Assembly (NCBI GenBank): GCA_022605425.2 | Contig: JAKIMF020000004.1 | Coordinates: 493,501-557,500 of the forward strand | Direction of reading: 5' to 3' | DNA: 64,000 nt | DNA from: Hamiltosporidium tvaerminnensis | Taxonomy: Eukaryota; Microsporidia; Dubosqiidae | Shown: in pieces, positions 21,105-34,038 of the stretch | Position numbering within the stretch: the first letter of the stretch is position 1 | Layout: each line of letters begins with the position of its first letter | The notes under the pieces: model-generated | What the model was told of the DNA's origin: nothing | Database searches by the model: none | Seen by the model: the letters and a program-made list of their open reading frames with translations, nothing else | Translations under genes and position numbers: made by a program

Positions 21105-24100
21105 TTATTTAATAAAATTCTGGGTTAAAATATTTTTAACATTTTTATATGTTTTCTTCTACCTCTTTAACCACTATTGTCTCTTCTTCCAAATCCGACT
21201 CTTTATTTATGTTATTGGTCGGTTCCTCTAAAGTGGTTCCTCCTTGTGAAATAAAGGGTGCTTTATTTTTTGGTTTAAAATTTTTTGCACCATATTCCTC
21301 TCTACTCGCTTGTTTTAAAGCGAGTGTTGGTTCCTCATGCATCTCTGCTCTCATAATAACACCCATTGACGCTCTCTCCCAGCTCTCTTCGACATTTAGT
21401 CCTGACTCAAGTCCTCTTCGTCGATCAAAGGAAATTGTTTCGACTGTCTTCGTAAGTACTATAGACTGAATGTATGCCTCTACATTCATGGGTATTTCTA
21501 GTCTTTTAAGATGAGATTTATGGTATTTTGTCACAATACCGCCCCAGGTCATCACATAGGGGATTATCTCAACACTACACTTATAAATAAGACCCAACTC
21601 ATTGGCTAGCAGGTCATACTTCCTAAGTTTTTCAATTTCAACTATTTGAAGTGAATATTAGGAAGTGATTCCTACTTCAATGAGTGTTATCTTATTCTTC
21701 TTCTTATCTAAAATAAATATGTCGGGTCTGTTATTCCAAATTTTAACATCAGTTTTTATTCTGGTGTCTACTATTATCTCTGGATACTCATTATCAAGAA
21801 TTTCTTGAACTGAGTGACTCCTAATTCGTTTTGAAGACTTAAACTTATATCTATTGAAGAGAAATAAGTGTACGCATCTAACCACTTCATTATGCCGTCT
21901 GGTGTAGTCATGGTCTAGCATTTTTTCACATCGAGTTGCTAGATGATCTACTGTCTTACCAGACTTCCCGCAGTGTTGACACATACCATCTGCTCTCCAG
22001 AATACATTTCTATCCTGGATATAGCAGAACACAGCTTCATTTCGTAGCCTAATATTCCCTCTCTTTAGCCATCTTGAAGAGTCACTAACACTTACAAGCT
22101 CATTTTTTCTTGCATTATATAACTTTATATGGAGTTTTCGTTTTTCTATTTCGTTATATAGTTTTGCAAGTTGAGCTTCTTCTAAACTTTTCTTAGTGAC
22201 TTCTTCTACCAACCTGTACTTTACTTTTAAGAAGCCTTTTATTTGTGCAAGATGGGTTTTATTATTATTCTCCACCTTGAGGATTGCTGTTCGTCTAGTT
22301 GATATTTCTTTACTTTTTTCCAGACAATCCAAGAGTTGCAGAAGCATATGTTCGCTTCGCAACTCAACACTATCTAGGCCTCTTCCAAGTTCTGTTCTTG
22401 GAAGGTACAAACGCTCTTTACATCCTGGGCGGAGATGTATCTTATTCTTCACCAACACCGCACGCACTGCATCATCTAACTTAGAGAAGTCAGCCGGTTC
22501 AAGTCGAAGTACTCCTATGTGATAGTTGATTAACGATATCGCATGTTGATTGATTGCAGAAAATAAATTTTTTGCGTTTAATCTAGTGTGACAAAGTCTT
22601 TCAACTCTTAATATCAGTTTGCTCTGTACTTCTTCAAATGAGCTACGTGTTGGAATTCCTCTGCTATCTTCTATTATTCCTAAATATTTGTAAACACCAA
22701 CACCTTCTAGAAGAGTAGCAGTATCTTCACAACACTTATCATTTGTGGCTGACTTCTCTTTGTTAATCTCTAACCCAATCACCTCTAAAAATTCCTTTGC
22801 CTCGTCTGTCATAGCACTCAATGTCGAACTGTCTTTAGCGAGGAGCTTTAGATCATCAATAAACAAGAGATGATTAGTAGAATGGGATTCTGCATCTGTT
22901 TGTACTGTCACTTTTGTATATTTTTCATTAAGCTTTCGACTAAATGGATCCATACACAACACAAATAACAATGGTGACAAACTATCTCCTTGTAGAATCC
23001 CTCTATCAATCTTCTTGCTCATGATTTTTTCAGGCCCTACTGATATATCAATTTTCCATTTTGATATAATTACCTTAATAAATTTCAGGATCCAATCAGG
23101 TAAATTGAGATTTTCAATGTATTGAGTTAAATAAGCATGATCTATTGAATTATAAGCTTTTTTAACATCAATCCATGTTGCCTTAAGATTATTTCCATAC
23201 TCTTTATTTAAGGCAATATTCAGTAGAGCCTGCTCTTTCGCTCCCTGCACACCTCTTACCGCCCCTAATTGGTTCTCTGCAAGCAACCCTCGCCTTTCCA
23301 CTTCAATTTGAACGACTTTCGTTACACACTTTGTCGTTAACTTATAGAGGTTGGACATACAAGTGATTGGCCTGTAGTCAGAGCCTCTTTGTGGAATTTC
23401 TTTGGGTATCAAATAGGTAAGCCCGCAGTAAAACCAATCAGCTTGAGGTGTTCCTTCTAAACATATAACTTTCACAATATCATAAAGATATTTGTGTAGA
23501 GTTGTAAGTTTCTTAATAAAAAAATTGTAAATACCTTCAATTCCAGCAGCTTTCCAATTAGGAAGCCAATTAATGATATTTACAAATTCATCAAGTGAAG
23601 GAAACGTGGTCGGATGATTATCTGATACAAATGGAATCAAATAATCATCATACGTGACTGTGTCATCATTTTTGTTCCACATTGTAGACCAAAAACTCAC
23701 AATTTCATCACGACTAATCACATGCTCGGATTCCACACGCTCAGATAACCAGCGATAAAATCGACCTCGGAAAAGCTCAAACATACGATTCTCATTTCGG
23801 AATTGCTTCCTACTTTCATGCATCGTAATTTTTTTCTCGTACACATTCAAAGACTCATTCTTCTTAACTAAAGCCTCAGAAAGATCAGTTACGCTCCTCA
23901 AGTTTAAATTAAACCCTCGCATGATTTTTTTAAGGCTCTTCGTTTCCGAAGTGGAGAGCTTTTCCTGCTTACGAGCCTTCTCGAGAAGATCTTTGGAAAG
24001 TACTAACTTAGAAATTTTACTTTCTATGTTTTCCTTCCAAGCGGATCTAGGCTTTTCTTTGTGTGTTGCCTCGTCATAGCATACCTGGGCTGCCTGGATT

Positions 24101-24882
24101 ATCCGTACCACTGCAGTTATCGTCATCGGCACACAAGAATCAGCATACTCACCGATAATTCGATTAATAAGGTCCAAAACTTTACTGTCAACCAATTCAC
24201 TTGGAAGCTTTCGAGTTCGGACCATCACTTTTCCAATTTCCTTCTCCGAGATTTTACTCGAAAATTTATCTCTCAGGTTTATGTACTCCGTGGTGTCAGT
24301 CAGGGTGTTTGGCTCAGTGAGACAAGTGGTGATTCTACGTCGCTCTCCATTCTCTTCTTGCCTTATTTCCCTTTCTGCCTCATTTTGTGCGAGTTTTTTA
24401 AACGCATCGATATCTAGTGTGCAGCTAAATTTCTCATTATAGTACCTCAGAGTAGCAGGCCAGCCATTTCTGGGCATTCTCTCACACCTCTTTTGCACTG
24501 CTAGAATAGCAGATCTAGGCCATTCCTGTTCTACGACTGTGACAGAGTCAAGTATTGAGTGCAATATCATCAGTCGATTCCCTTCTAGAATGGCATCTGT
24601 ATTGAGGTTTGTCATGTCGTTGGCTGGTCCAAACGCAGTGGCATCAGTACTAGAAGACGAGGGTATGGTGTCAACCAAGCAGACTGGACTAGTCTGGCAA
24701 CTACTGCTTGGTGGTTGGTGGGTAGTGTCATGGAAGGTCGGTGGAGGTGGAAGTCTCTCGGATAACATTGCTACATCTACATCACACATTAAAATCTCTC
24801 CTGCGCTGTTCTCCAAGTTGTTTACAGCCTTTATTTTTTCATTTTTTATATTTTCGCTGTCTACTTTTTTCCTTCTACTCAT
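21105..24882 (-). mobile_element. RLE-type LINE, copy 1, at the unit 1/unit 2 junction
   Basis: This segment is present between units 1 and 2 and again between units 2 and 3, but at neither outer edge. Its right boundary is the ATG of the RT frame: the base after it (24883) is already unit sequence. Its left boundary follows attggatttttatt. It contains an AT-rich 3' untranslated part (21105-21144) and the RT/endonuclease frame. No target-site duplication is visible at the junction. Confidence 0.85.
21145..24882 (-). CDS. LINE reverse transcriptase with C-terminal restriction-like endonuclease, one internal stop
   Basis: Retrotransposon polyprotein of the RLE group (R2/R4/Dong-like). The frame has 1074 codons from 24882 to a TAA at 21658-21660 and then stays open in the same frame to 21145, about 1245 codons in all. 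In copy 2 this codon is CAA (Gln). Features: a low-complexity N-terminus, an RT domain at about 440-700 with motif A W-I-D-V-K-K-A-Y (D572), RGILQGDSLSP (627-637) and motif C F-I-D-D (674-677), a CCHC knuckle C968-x2-C971-x8-H980-x4-C985, and endonuclease motif R-P-D (1052-1054) with E-V-G-I-T (E1069 on). The stop removes the rest of the nuclease, including K-Y-D-L-L beyond it, so this copy is probably inactive unless read through. It is richer in G+C than the units and is transcribed toward MCM8. Confidence 0.85.
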
Positions 24883-27800
24883 TTTGATAAATTAAAAAAT
24901 AAATAGTAAATTATAATATTAGGAAATTAAGAAATTATGGAAATTAGGAAATGAAATTAAAAACGGTTTGGCAGTAAAATCACTTTGATAAATTAAATAA
25001 TAAATTAGGAAATTATTGGAAAAAAGTAAATTTAGATAGGAACTACCCAATAAATTTATATATTTAATATTCAAAGATATAAATTTTAAAATAAATTGAA
25101 ATTAGAAAGTAAATGTCTGAAAATCTGTATTTTTGATAAATTAAAATGAATAATAAAAGATTTAATTAAATTTTTAATTAAAGAGGAACATTTTTTCAAA
25201 TTTTAAATTAAAAACAAATATGTTTGTTTTTATACAATGATGCTATCGTGAAGTACTTAATATTTTAAAACTGCAGAAAAAAATTGTAGAAAAATTAAAT
25301 GAAATAATGTCTTCAGTTAGTTTTTAAAAAAAGAAGATAATAATTTTAAAGAATTGTTTAAAAGTTACTTTATATGTAGATATATCACAAATTTAGGAAT
25401 ATATTTAGAAGAAATATCAGTAAACATATTCTTTGAAATTTTTGACATTGATATGGTTATATGACATTTAAATTATACCTATCATTTGTATTTTCAAAAT
25501 AAATTAAAACTGAATATCAAATCCTTAGAACAAATTGAAGACAAAAAGTGAAACAAATGGTTCTTTGTTAAATATTTGTTGAGGAATACACTAATCTTGA
25601 TTGTCTGGATTGATTTACAATAGTGCTTATACTATCCAAGACTCACCATATTTTTCATAAACCGGCAACTGGTAAAGAGATACTTAGGTTTATGATGAAA
25701 GAAAAATATAGAAAATGAAATTTTTTTTATACTTTCCTAAAATTTCTATAACTAGCTCGTAGACAAAAATAATATGGAATATTCGAAAAAAAAAAGATGT
25801 TTAATAATATTTTCAAGTTGAATATTTAAAATCCAAAAAAAATGATTTTTCAGATGCTTTAGTTAAGAAAATAAGTCAAAGGATGTTTTTGTTCCAGAAA
25901 ATCGGATTTTATGGAAATATAAAGTTGTTATACTGAAGTAATTGTATGTTTGAGTTATTTAAGCTCGAAATTATAATAAAATTTTAGGATATTTTATTTC
26001 AAAATATAGCAAATTTTGATGAAAGTTGGTTCTTTTCTACGAATTGAAACAAAAAAAATGAATCGCCCAAATTAAAATAACATTTACTATTCTTTGTTAA
26101 AAATACATTTCACTTCATGTTTCATATAATTTATGAGTTTTAAAATTATATTGTTTGGCTTCAATTTTGAAAAGCTGCTGGAATTGATGGTATCTAATTT
26201 TTCCATCGCGAAAATTGCTAATATGCGTATTCGTTTATTTGCGAAAGTAATAGGCTACGAAAGAATAAATCTATTGTTTGGATCTTCATCGTGTCATGGA
26301 TCAGATTCTCAAAAGACGACTCACAACAAAGTTTTGCGTGGATATCAATTACTTTTATAAGTTGATACTCATTAAAACAGAAGTCAGCTTAAGTAAAATG
26401 TAAAAAGATCTCTGTTTGGAAAAATCAGCCCAAAGTAAAAGGTATCTAAAAGTTCAAAGAGAATGCAACGTTGGATTTTTCTCCTATTAAAAAATATAGA
26501 AACAACCAGGAATTGAGATCAGTTATAAAAAATCTAGGATTCTAAAAATACTAAAAAAACTCTCTGTTCAAATTCTAATTTAAATCGATTAAATATATCG
26601 AAATATTAATCTATTGTGGAAAGAAAACACATCTGAAATTTTTTACTTTGTAATGGTTTAATGACATTTGTGGGAAAATTATTGTTTAAATTTTTGTTGG
26701 GATAAGATCCACATCTAATTTTTAGTGTTACCTGGCAATTTGTGTAAAGCACATATCTCAAAATGGCGAAATATTTATAAAGCTTAGATTTTAGTTTTTA
26801 ATATAACTAGATCGGAACTTATGGAAAATACATTGTAAAGTATGTAAAATTTACCTGGTATACTCGATTAGAAGACTTGGCGCTCGTGAATCCAAAATAT
26901 CTACTTTTAAAAATTCAAGAATTTAAAGTAACAGGCTATGCTTGTTGATTTCAAATAACAATATACGATTGACTCTGTATGGCTCTATGAGAAATGTTTT
27001 AACGGAAGTCTTTCGGCCCGAAAGCTTAGGGTAAGCCGAAATGCTGCTGACATTGTTATCCCAAACTTGGATTCTACCCGAAATCACTCACTAAGCAAAG
27101 ATCATTTAAGAACCTAAAGCAACTTCTTCACTTATTAAAAAAGTTTTATAATCTTTCGATGAAATACATTGCGATGTATGTATCGAAAAATCACTGACAG
27201 TGTGTTGAGATTCATTTATCTATTTTAAACCTTGAACTTCGTTAATGTCATGAAGAATATAACATTTGCAACTGTTTTAAAAAGATGTGATGTTTTTTAA
27301 AAGAGTTTATAATTAAAATATAGGTAGGCAGTGGTTTTAACATATCTCTTTTTGTGCTATATTTATCCTTATTAAATTTTCTTCTGTCATGATTTGTTTT
27401 TAACAATTAAATAATCGAATTTGTTTGCTTAAAAGATTAAATAATGTGTTTTAAGCATTGATACAAATAATTTCCACATATTTTTTTCGTATTATCAATT
27501 AAATTTAACTACTTATAAAGTAAATTTTTATTTCTACATATTTCTTTCTTATATAGACATGTAATTTTTCGTTATTGTACATAACAAAATATGCTTATTC
27601 AATCAAATTTGAAAGCTGCTTATCATGAATTAATTGTAAAAAATAGATTTCAAGATTAGATAAACTGCCTTGATTTTTTTAACTAAAACTTTGTATTATT
27701 TATTCTGAATTTGAAAGATTTTCTAATGAACCTATATTAAACATTAGTTGAGTCGAGAAGCTCAACGACTATAAAAATGCCATGAAAATCAAGATTTTTT

Positions 27801-28141
27801 GTCGAAATATATTGATAAAAACACAGACGTACAAAAATGTTTTAATATACGCGTAAATACCAGGATCTACGTGCTGCAAGGTAACCTATTCAAAAATACT
27901 ATCTAATCAGATAATTTCTAAATATTCAAATTTTTTAGGCCGAATTATGTTTTGAATTCTTTAAAAATTTATACTATTCCATTTGTGTGCAGCGTAAACC
28001 CTATGTTATATATGCCACAGGAAAAAGTATATGATTTATAAAAATATTTGATATATTAAATTAAAGTTTTTTAGGTCTTTAAAATTATAATTAAAATTAA
28101 ATTGGAAATGATATATTTTATGAATTTATTTGTAAATTTTT
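24883..28141. other. Non-coding left part of unit 2
   Basis: It corresponds to 6139-9522. It holds the single VNTR copy (about 24957), the RT relic with the AAGIDGI motif (26155-26215) and the old SINE-like relic (26640-27320). The 75-codon frame at 26133-26360 is the RT relic read in a shifted frame. Confidence 0.6.
26640..27320 (+). mobile_element. Old copy of the SINE-like / LINE-tail family (unit 2)
   Basis: It is the counterpart of 8025-8700, with the same blocks (gattagaagacttggcgct, aggctatgcttgttg, gttaatgtcatgaag). It was copied with the unit. Confidence 0.7.
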
Positions 28142-29014
28142 CTAATCTAAAAATGAAATGCCATCATAAATTCCATCAGCAATATGAAATCCAAGTATCT
28201 CCGAAGTAGATAATGATGTGATATCACCTTGATCATGCGATTGCTGCACCTTTTTAAGTATAGTTTCATCCAAAGTTTCTACTACGATGGTATCATAAGG
28301 GGCAATTTTTGGATTTTTTCTTTTTAAGCCTTTACATGATATTTCATTGTCTGTTGGAATATTGTGATTTATTACACATGGCTTGTTAATTTTAACAGTT
28401 TTTTTACTTTGGACCTTGTTTTTTGTGGCTGAAGTATTATTTTTAGCAGATGTTTTATCTGTTTTGTTTGGACGAATAATTTCCGGTTGATTGTTGGTAT
28501 CTTGTGCCTCCAGTTCATTTATTCCAGCTTCCATATTATCGTGACTAATCTCCGTAAATCCAAAAAAGGCTCCAATATCTTTAAAACATATATTTTTTCT
28601 TAATGTAGTAATAGTCTTTTCAGAAAATATATGTATACCATACAATGATATAGCAAATAATCTATAACTCTTTTGCCATTTTGAATAGCCGGTGGGTATT
28701 CTTTTGTATTCTATGCCGCCATATACACATATAGGAAGCAAACACGAATTATATATCATCACAATGATTTTTTTTAAAAATTGTGCAAGTTTACATGTAA
28801 TTTTATAATACAAGTGAATAAGATAAAATATAGACTTAATAGTTCTCGTCCATGATTTTTCTAAAATGAATTTGACTATCTTTATCACCTTTGATATGAC
28901 ACCATACACAATAGCCATTTTTAAAACATAGACAATCATTTTAAATCCTACAAGAAGAATTGTGCTAATGAGCAAAATCAGGTTTTTCCTCAACCATGTG
29001 CTAGAAATATTCAT
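28142..29014 (-). CDS. 290-aa membrane protein of unknown family, copy 2
   Basis: Intact and the same length as copy 1. Differences include the second hydrophobic stretch (IFYLIHLYY instead of ILFLIYLHY), T106I, H182P and K188T. The core motifs (YGGIEYKR, NICFKDI) and the tail GDITSLSTSEILGF are unchanged. Replacements concentrate in the hydrophobic segment and the disordered linker, a pattern consistent with constraint on core and tail. Confidence 0.85.
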   Translation of the reverse strand: MNISSTWLRKNLILLISTILLVGFKMIVYVLKMAIVYGVISKVIKIVKFILEKSWTRTIKSIFYLIHLYYKITCKLAQFLKKIIVMIYNSCLLPICVYGGIEYKRIPTGYSKWQKSYRLFAISLYGIHIFSEKTITTLRKNICFKDIGAFFGFTEISHDNMEAGINELEAQDTNNQPEIIRPNKTDKTSAKNNTSATKNKVQSKKTVKINKPCVINHNIPTDNEISCKGLKRKNPKIAPYDTIVVETLDETILKKVQQSHDQGDITSLSTSEILGFHIADGIYDGISFLD

Positions 29015-31369
29015 TGTTTTGTTATTGTGTTTTTTTATTTATAGACAAAAATATAAACAAATTTCAATGAAACAATTATGTCTTATCTCTAAATATGTAT
29101 CAAATAGATAAACTTAAACAAAAAAAATCAAGGATTATTTATACTTTACTGATAAATCAATCAAAAATTATGAAATTTCAATCAAAACCATACAAAATTT
29201 GTCATAAAAAATGAAATTTATTAAAATTGGTGTATACTAGATTTTACGTCATTAATTTAGATTATCTATAAAAAATTTATAGTTTAAATTCACGTGACAA
29301 CATATTGCATCATCTAATATTATGTTTTTTTATTAATTCTATTTATGTATTACCAAAATGTATCATATAACATTTTTGTCTCTGAAAGATCAAATCATTT
29401 TTTTCATAGAATTTAAATCTCAAAAAGGACCATTTAATCTGTTTACATGTTCTCATAGAGCTAAACAATAGTAATTTAAATTTAAATACTTTATTTTGCA
29501 AATATATAAGAAGGAATATAAATTTTAAACATATATTTACTCAAGCAAAGCTTTTGATTTTTTTGCGGTTTAAGGCTGCATTCGGATATGATATTAAGGA
29601 ATGGGTTTTGCTTATTAGGTTTTTATCTAGGAATATTTAATTATTTAAATCTACAGAACATTTTGCTTGGAACAATATTCTAGAACAATACAAATCACGA
29701 TCACATTATCAATTGATGGGGGAAAATAAAAAACTTTATCATTAAAATTTCTTAAAAAATACTTTTTAGATTTTTCACATATAAAATTTGAAACCAAAAT
29801 TTATTTCAAATTATTTAGAATAGTAGCATTTCCTCGAATTTTGAATTTTAATACACATTTTTTGTTCTGAAATACAAATCTTACTATAAATGTATGACTA
29901 TGTATTCTTAAAAGAGATAAATTTTTATAATGCGATGGTCTAAACTGTGATTTCTTTCATTTTTCTTGAATTATTGAAATTACTTTAATAGAAAAAAAAT
30001 TATACGTCCTTTCAATATTAGATATGACGAGCTAACGATTGTATAACACAATTATTCATAACATAAAACAAAGAATATTATTTAATTTCCCCGATGCTTA
30101 TAAATTTGTCTGGTCGATTCCAGAATAATTAAAACAAAAAAAATGTTCGTTCTAAATTTATAAGATATCTAAATTTATATTTAGATAATCTATTCAGACA
30201 GTATATTTATAACCCGAAAGACTAAATTCATAATTTTGGATGTAAGATTGATAATATTTACTAATTTAAAAGTTCTAATAATTTGTTCTGATTCGAACCT
30301 TATTTACTAATTTAAATTTTTTGAAAATAATATATATACATTCAGTATCTTAAGATCTAGATTTGGATTCGGCATTACAAAACTATGGACTGTGAGCCAA
30401 ATCGAACCGTCATGAATTTTTTTGTACAGTAGATGTTTTAAAAAGGAAAATAAAATAAAAAAATATAAATAAATATACAAAAAAGTTCACAGCGTGAATA
30501 ATTTTTATTATGAATTTGTAATACAATAAAGATATTTGGTTTTCAAGATTTTTTCAAACCTCTATCATATTTCTTATTAATTATTGATTTAATCAAAGAA
30601 TCTTATCAGTAATTCCTTAAAAACGTAAGTCTAATTGACGTTTAAAATTTTTCATAAACTTCTTCGGTGGCTTATCTGTAAAATTTGGATCTGTTTTTTT
30701 TGTGCATTCCATTTTGGAAGTTGTTTTTTCATGCAGTAGGCAAAGCCAAAAGCGGAAACAAACCTTTGAGCAAATTATGAACGTGATGGCGTTGCGTGGC
30801 TGAAAAACTCTTATAAAAATTTGGTATTTAATTTTGATATTTTTATTTGAAAATGTTGTAAAGATTACATTATAATTTAACTGAACATATGTATGAACGT
30901 TTTAGATTTCAGCCAAAATATTAATAATAAATATCGAGGTTATTCCAAAATCATTATCTATACCAAAATCAAATTTCAAGTAAAAAAAATAAATTTAATG
31001 GAATTAATTTTTTTCTGCAAACTTTCTAATTATTAGAGTTAGATTTTTTCGTTCATATTCATGTTTTGTATTTAAAAAATATATTATATTTTTAACCGAT
31101 AAAAATTTTTTAAAAATAAAATGAATTGCGACAAATATGAAATTAGAAGGCTTTAAAAATTTATATTTTCAAGAAATTTACCATAAAATATGAATTGCAA
31201 TCAGAAACGATGCTTTTTAAAACGAGAAGGTGATATATAGATCGAAAATGGTAAAATAATTAAAACGGATATTAACTTTCATTAAAGAAGTTATAGCAGA
31301 TGTTGATAAAGAAGCATAAACCAATTTTTTGCTTCTATAAATTTTCCTGGCTACATTAATATTAAACGA
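29015..31369. other. Decayed DNA between the 290-aa gene and the integrase relic (unit 2)
   Basis: It corresponds to 10396-12699. A ~50-bp stretch at about 30160-30210, containing a palindromic taaatttatatttagataa-like core, is shared with unit 3 but absent from unit 1. No gene seen. Confidence 0.5.
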
Positions 31370-32475
31370 ATGCATCAAGAAATCATAAGAAAATACTGCT
31401 GGTTTAAGCGAGAGAAAATAGAACTATTCGTTAAAACATGCCAAGATTGCCAGTATTATCAGACTTTAAGCGAAATGATGCAATTTGAACGATACCTCTA
31501 AATTATCCATGAGAAAGAATTCAGATGGATCTTGTTGATATGCGGAAATATTCAATGGATAATGATGGGGTTGGATAGATCTTACACACTTTAGATGCAC
31601 ACTCTAAATTTTTATTTGGGGCACCATTGCAAAAAAAATCAGGAGTGGTGTTGCAAATACGCTGAGAAATCTTATTTAATTCGAAAGTGCGCCTAATATA
31701 ATACAAACAGATAACGAATAGAAGTTTGTGTGTAACGAAATACAAATATATGTTGATCACAACATTTCTTTTATAACTGGAAGTGCAAAGTACATACAAA
31801 ATCAAGGGAAAAAGAGAAATGCAACTAGACAATTATATGCAAACCTGATATAAATTTAAGAACATCTAGCCGAAAAAGATGGATTGATTTAAGTAAGAAA
31901 TTTGTTCGTAGCTACAATCAGATTAGAGCAGGGCAATAAACATGACCCCAATGGCAGCAAGTATAGGTCTTATAGGCAAAAAATCTTATTACGAGGAAGA
32001 TGCAATTCATAAAAAATATTTTTCAAGCTATGAATTGAAGAAATATCTTGAAAATACAGATCTAAACATAAAAAGTCTCGTTATGAAGATAAAGTATATA
32101 TCGAGGATAAAATATCTAATAAAATCGATATTATTCGAATGATCTCGCTAAAAATTGAGACTTATATGTATCTCGATGAAAAATGATGCGGATGTACACT
32201 TCTCTTGCTTAAAATTTACTTCTTGTGATGTGGCTCTACTAAAGAGAGATTTCGATAACAATCAAAAGACTAAAAAAAGCAAAATTATTAACTTATATGA
32301 AGAGAGGTTCTAAAAAGTTGTTCTCAGAAGTAGCGGCGATAAATTTTTATACAGTGTGACGACAAGCAGAAAATTATTTGCAAAAATCGAATTAAGAAGT
32401 ATCATGAAAATGAATTATCTCATCTTCACAAAAACACGAATGATTAAATTCCGCTTCTGAATATCTACAGTTTGT
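31370..32475 (+). pseudogene. Ty3/gypsy-type integrase relic, copy 2
   Basis: Counterpart of 12700-13800 and nearly identical to it over the core (31500-32140), with the same H-x-C-x2-C knuckle and the same stops. The 66-codon frame at 31942-32142 differs from that of copy 1 only at its last residue. Confidence 0.65.
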
Positions 32476-33138
32476 TTCTTTTAAAGTAACATTTTTCCAT
32501 TATTTTTCATTTTAACTTCTTAATGATTGTTTTTTTGTTTTCTACTTCCTTGCATTTCTTAAAGTAAAAAAAATATAAGAATATAAGAGAAATATTAAAT
32601 GATGATAAAATGGCTTAAAAAGGAATTGGAGTGATTAAAGTAATTTTTTTATAAATTGAAATCATAAAATGTTTTTAGAGCTTTATCTGAAATTTCTTTT
32701 ATGGATGTAGAATCGGTTTGAAATAAACATGAAAAAGTACTTTTCAATATGTTGGTTTAAAGGCTAATGGGTTCATGACCCTCTAGACTTTTTATAGAAC
32801 TAAATAAAGCTTACTGAATAAAAAGTTTTGTGGCTCTTAGTGTAAACGCTATTTTAAATTTTAGATCAAATATCATTATATCCTAGAGAACAATTTCGGC
32901 TGTTTCGAAATAATCTAGATACTAATTATGAATTTTTGGCATATTAAGTTTCATATTTTTCGAAACTAGATTAATACACAGAAAATTTTATTGGTTTGTT
33001 TTATAATAAATTATTTTCATAATTTTGATAACATTTACTAATTTATTTGATATCAAAGATAAGGGGAATATGTTCAAATCTAATTTGTTCTCTATTTTCA
33101 GAAAAATATAATAGACGGAAATAATAGTAGTAACAAAA
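32476..33138. other. Intergenic DNA upstream of the 299-aa gene (unit 2)
   Basis: Counterpart of 13801-14470. I see no gene here. Confidence 0.5.
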
Positions 33139-34038
33139 ATGCGCATCGACAATATAATAATCTTGATTTTTTTTACTATTCCATTTGAAGTTTTAAAATC
33201 AAATTTATACTTGATAAATATCGGCATTAAATACAATTTGATTACGAAAATTATGAAATTTATAGACATTTTTCTCTGTTATATTTTGAATCCAGTTGTA
33301 AAAGTAATAATATTTGCCGTCCGTATATACTGTTTTTTTATATTACAAACTAAGGAAATAATTAAGCTTATCATCCTGTTTTTGTATAAAAAATATTTGC
33401 TGCCTATTTTTGTTCTGGGAGGTCTCGAATGTAGAAATAGATCCATTAGTTATTCACTTTGGCAAAGATATTATAAAATATTTGCTATGACAACATATAA
33501 AATACATATATTTATTGAAAATTTTGTATTCCAAATTCGAAGAAATATATGTTTTAAAGACATATGTACATATCTTGGATTTCCAATCAATTTAGAATCT
33601 GTTGATATGGTTGCAGAATTAGAAAGACCTAGCGTAATTCAGGATGTTGAGACTAAGGGCATTTTAAAGTCTACAACCAGTGTCGAAAAGGAAAACTCTG
33701 ATATTTATAATGAAGCAAATGATATTCCTAAAAAAAATTACAACGCAATATTGGAAAATCAAAAACAGATACAGAAAACTGTAAAAATCGAAGAAATTAC
33801 AATAAATAATAATGAAATCGCAGATAAAGAAATAAAATTTAGTAGCAGGCCAAACGAAAAAATATCAACAGTGCCGCTTCTTACTGTACACGATTTGAAC
33901 AGTTCGAATGTTAACACATTAAAAAAAATACAAGCTGCTCGAAATAGAGGGGATATAACATCCATGTCAACATCTGAAATACTTGCGTTCAACATCGTCG
34001 ATGGTATTTATGACGGTGTTTCTTTTTTAGACGAATAA
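33139..34038 (+). CDS. 299-aa membrane protein, copy 2
   Basis: Intact, same length as copies 1 and 3. Unit-2-specific changes are mostly in the N-terminal hydrophobic region (S16F, I22N, T26I, E31K, H64Y, V77L), plus K206E and K232I in the linker. The core S-L-W-Q-R-Y-Y-K and the tail GDITSMSTSEILAF are unchanged. Changes such as L166V, P178S and V228A are shared with copy 3, supporting a closer relationship of units 2 and 3. Confidence 0.85.
   Translation: MRIDNIIILIFFTIPFEVLKSNLYLINIGIKYNLITKIMKFIDIFLCYILNPVVKVIIFAVRIYCFFILQTKEIIKLIILFLYKKYLLPIFVLGGLECRNRSISYSLWQRYYKIFAMTTYKIHIFIENFVFQIRRNICFKDICTYLGFPINLESVDMVAELERPSVIQDVETKGILKSTTSVEKENSDIYNEANDIPKKNYNAILENQKQIQKTVKIEEITINNNEIADKEIKFSSRPNEKISTVPLLTVHDLNSSNVNTLKKIQAARNRGDITSMSTSEILAFNIVDGIYDGVSFLDE

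Noticed and set aside
6139-24882. The unit plus LINE as one giant transposon
   Set aside because: No terminal repeats or target-site duplication bound it, the LINE is missing from unit 3, and copies are only in direct tandem.
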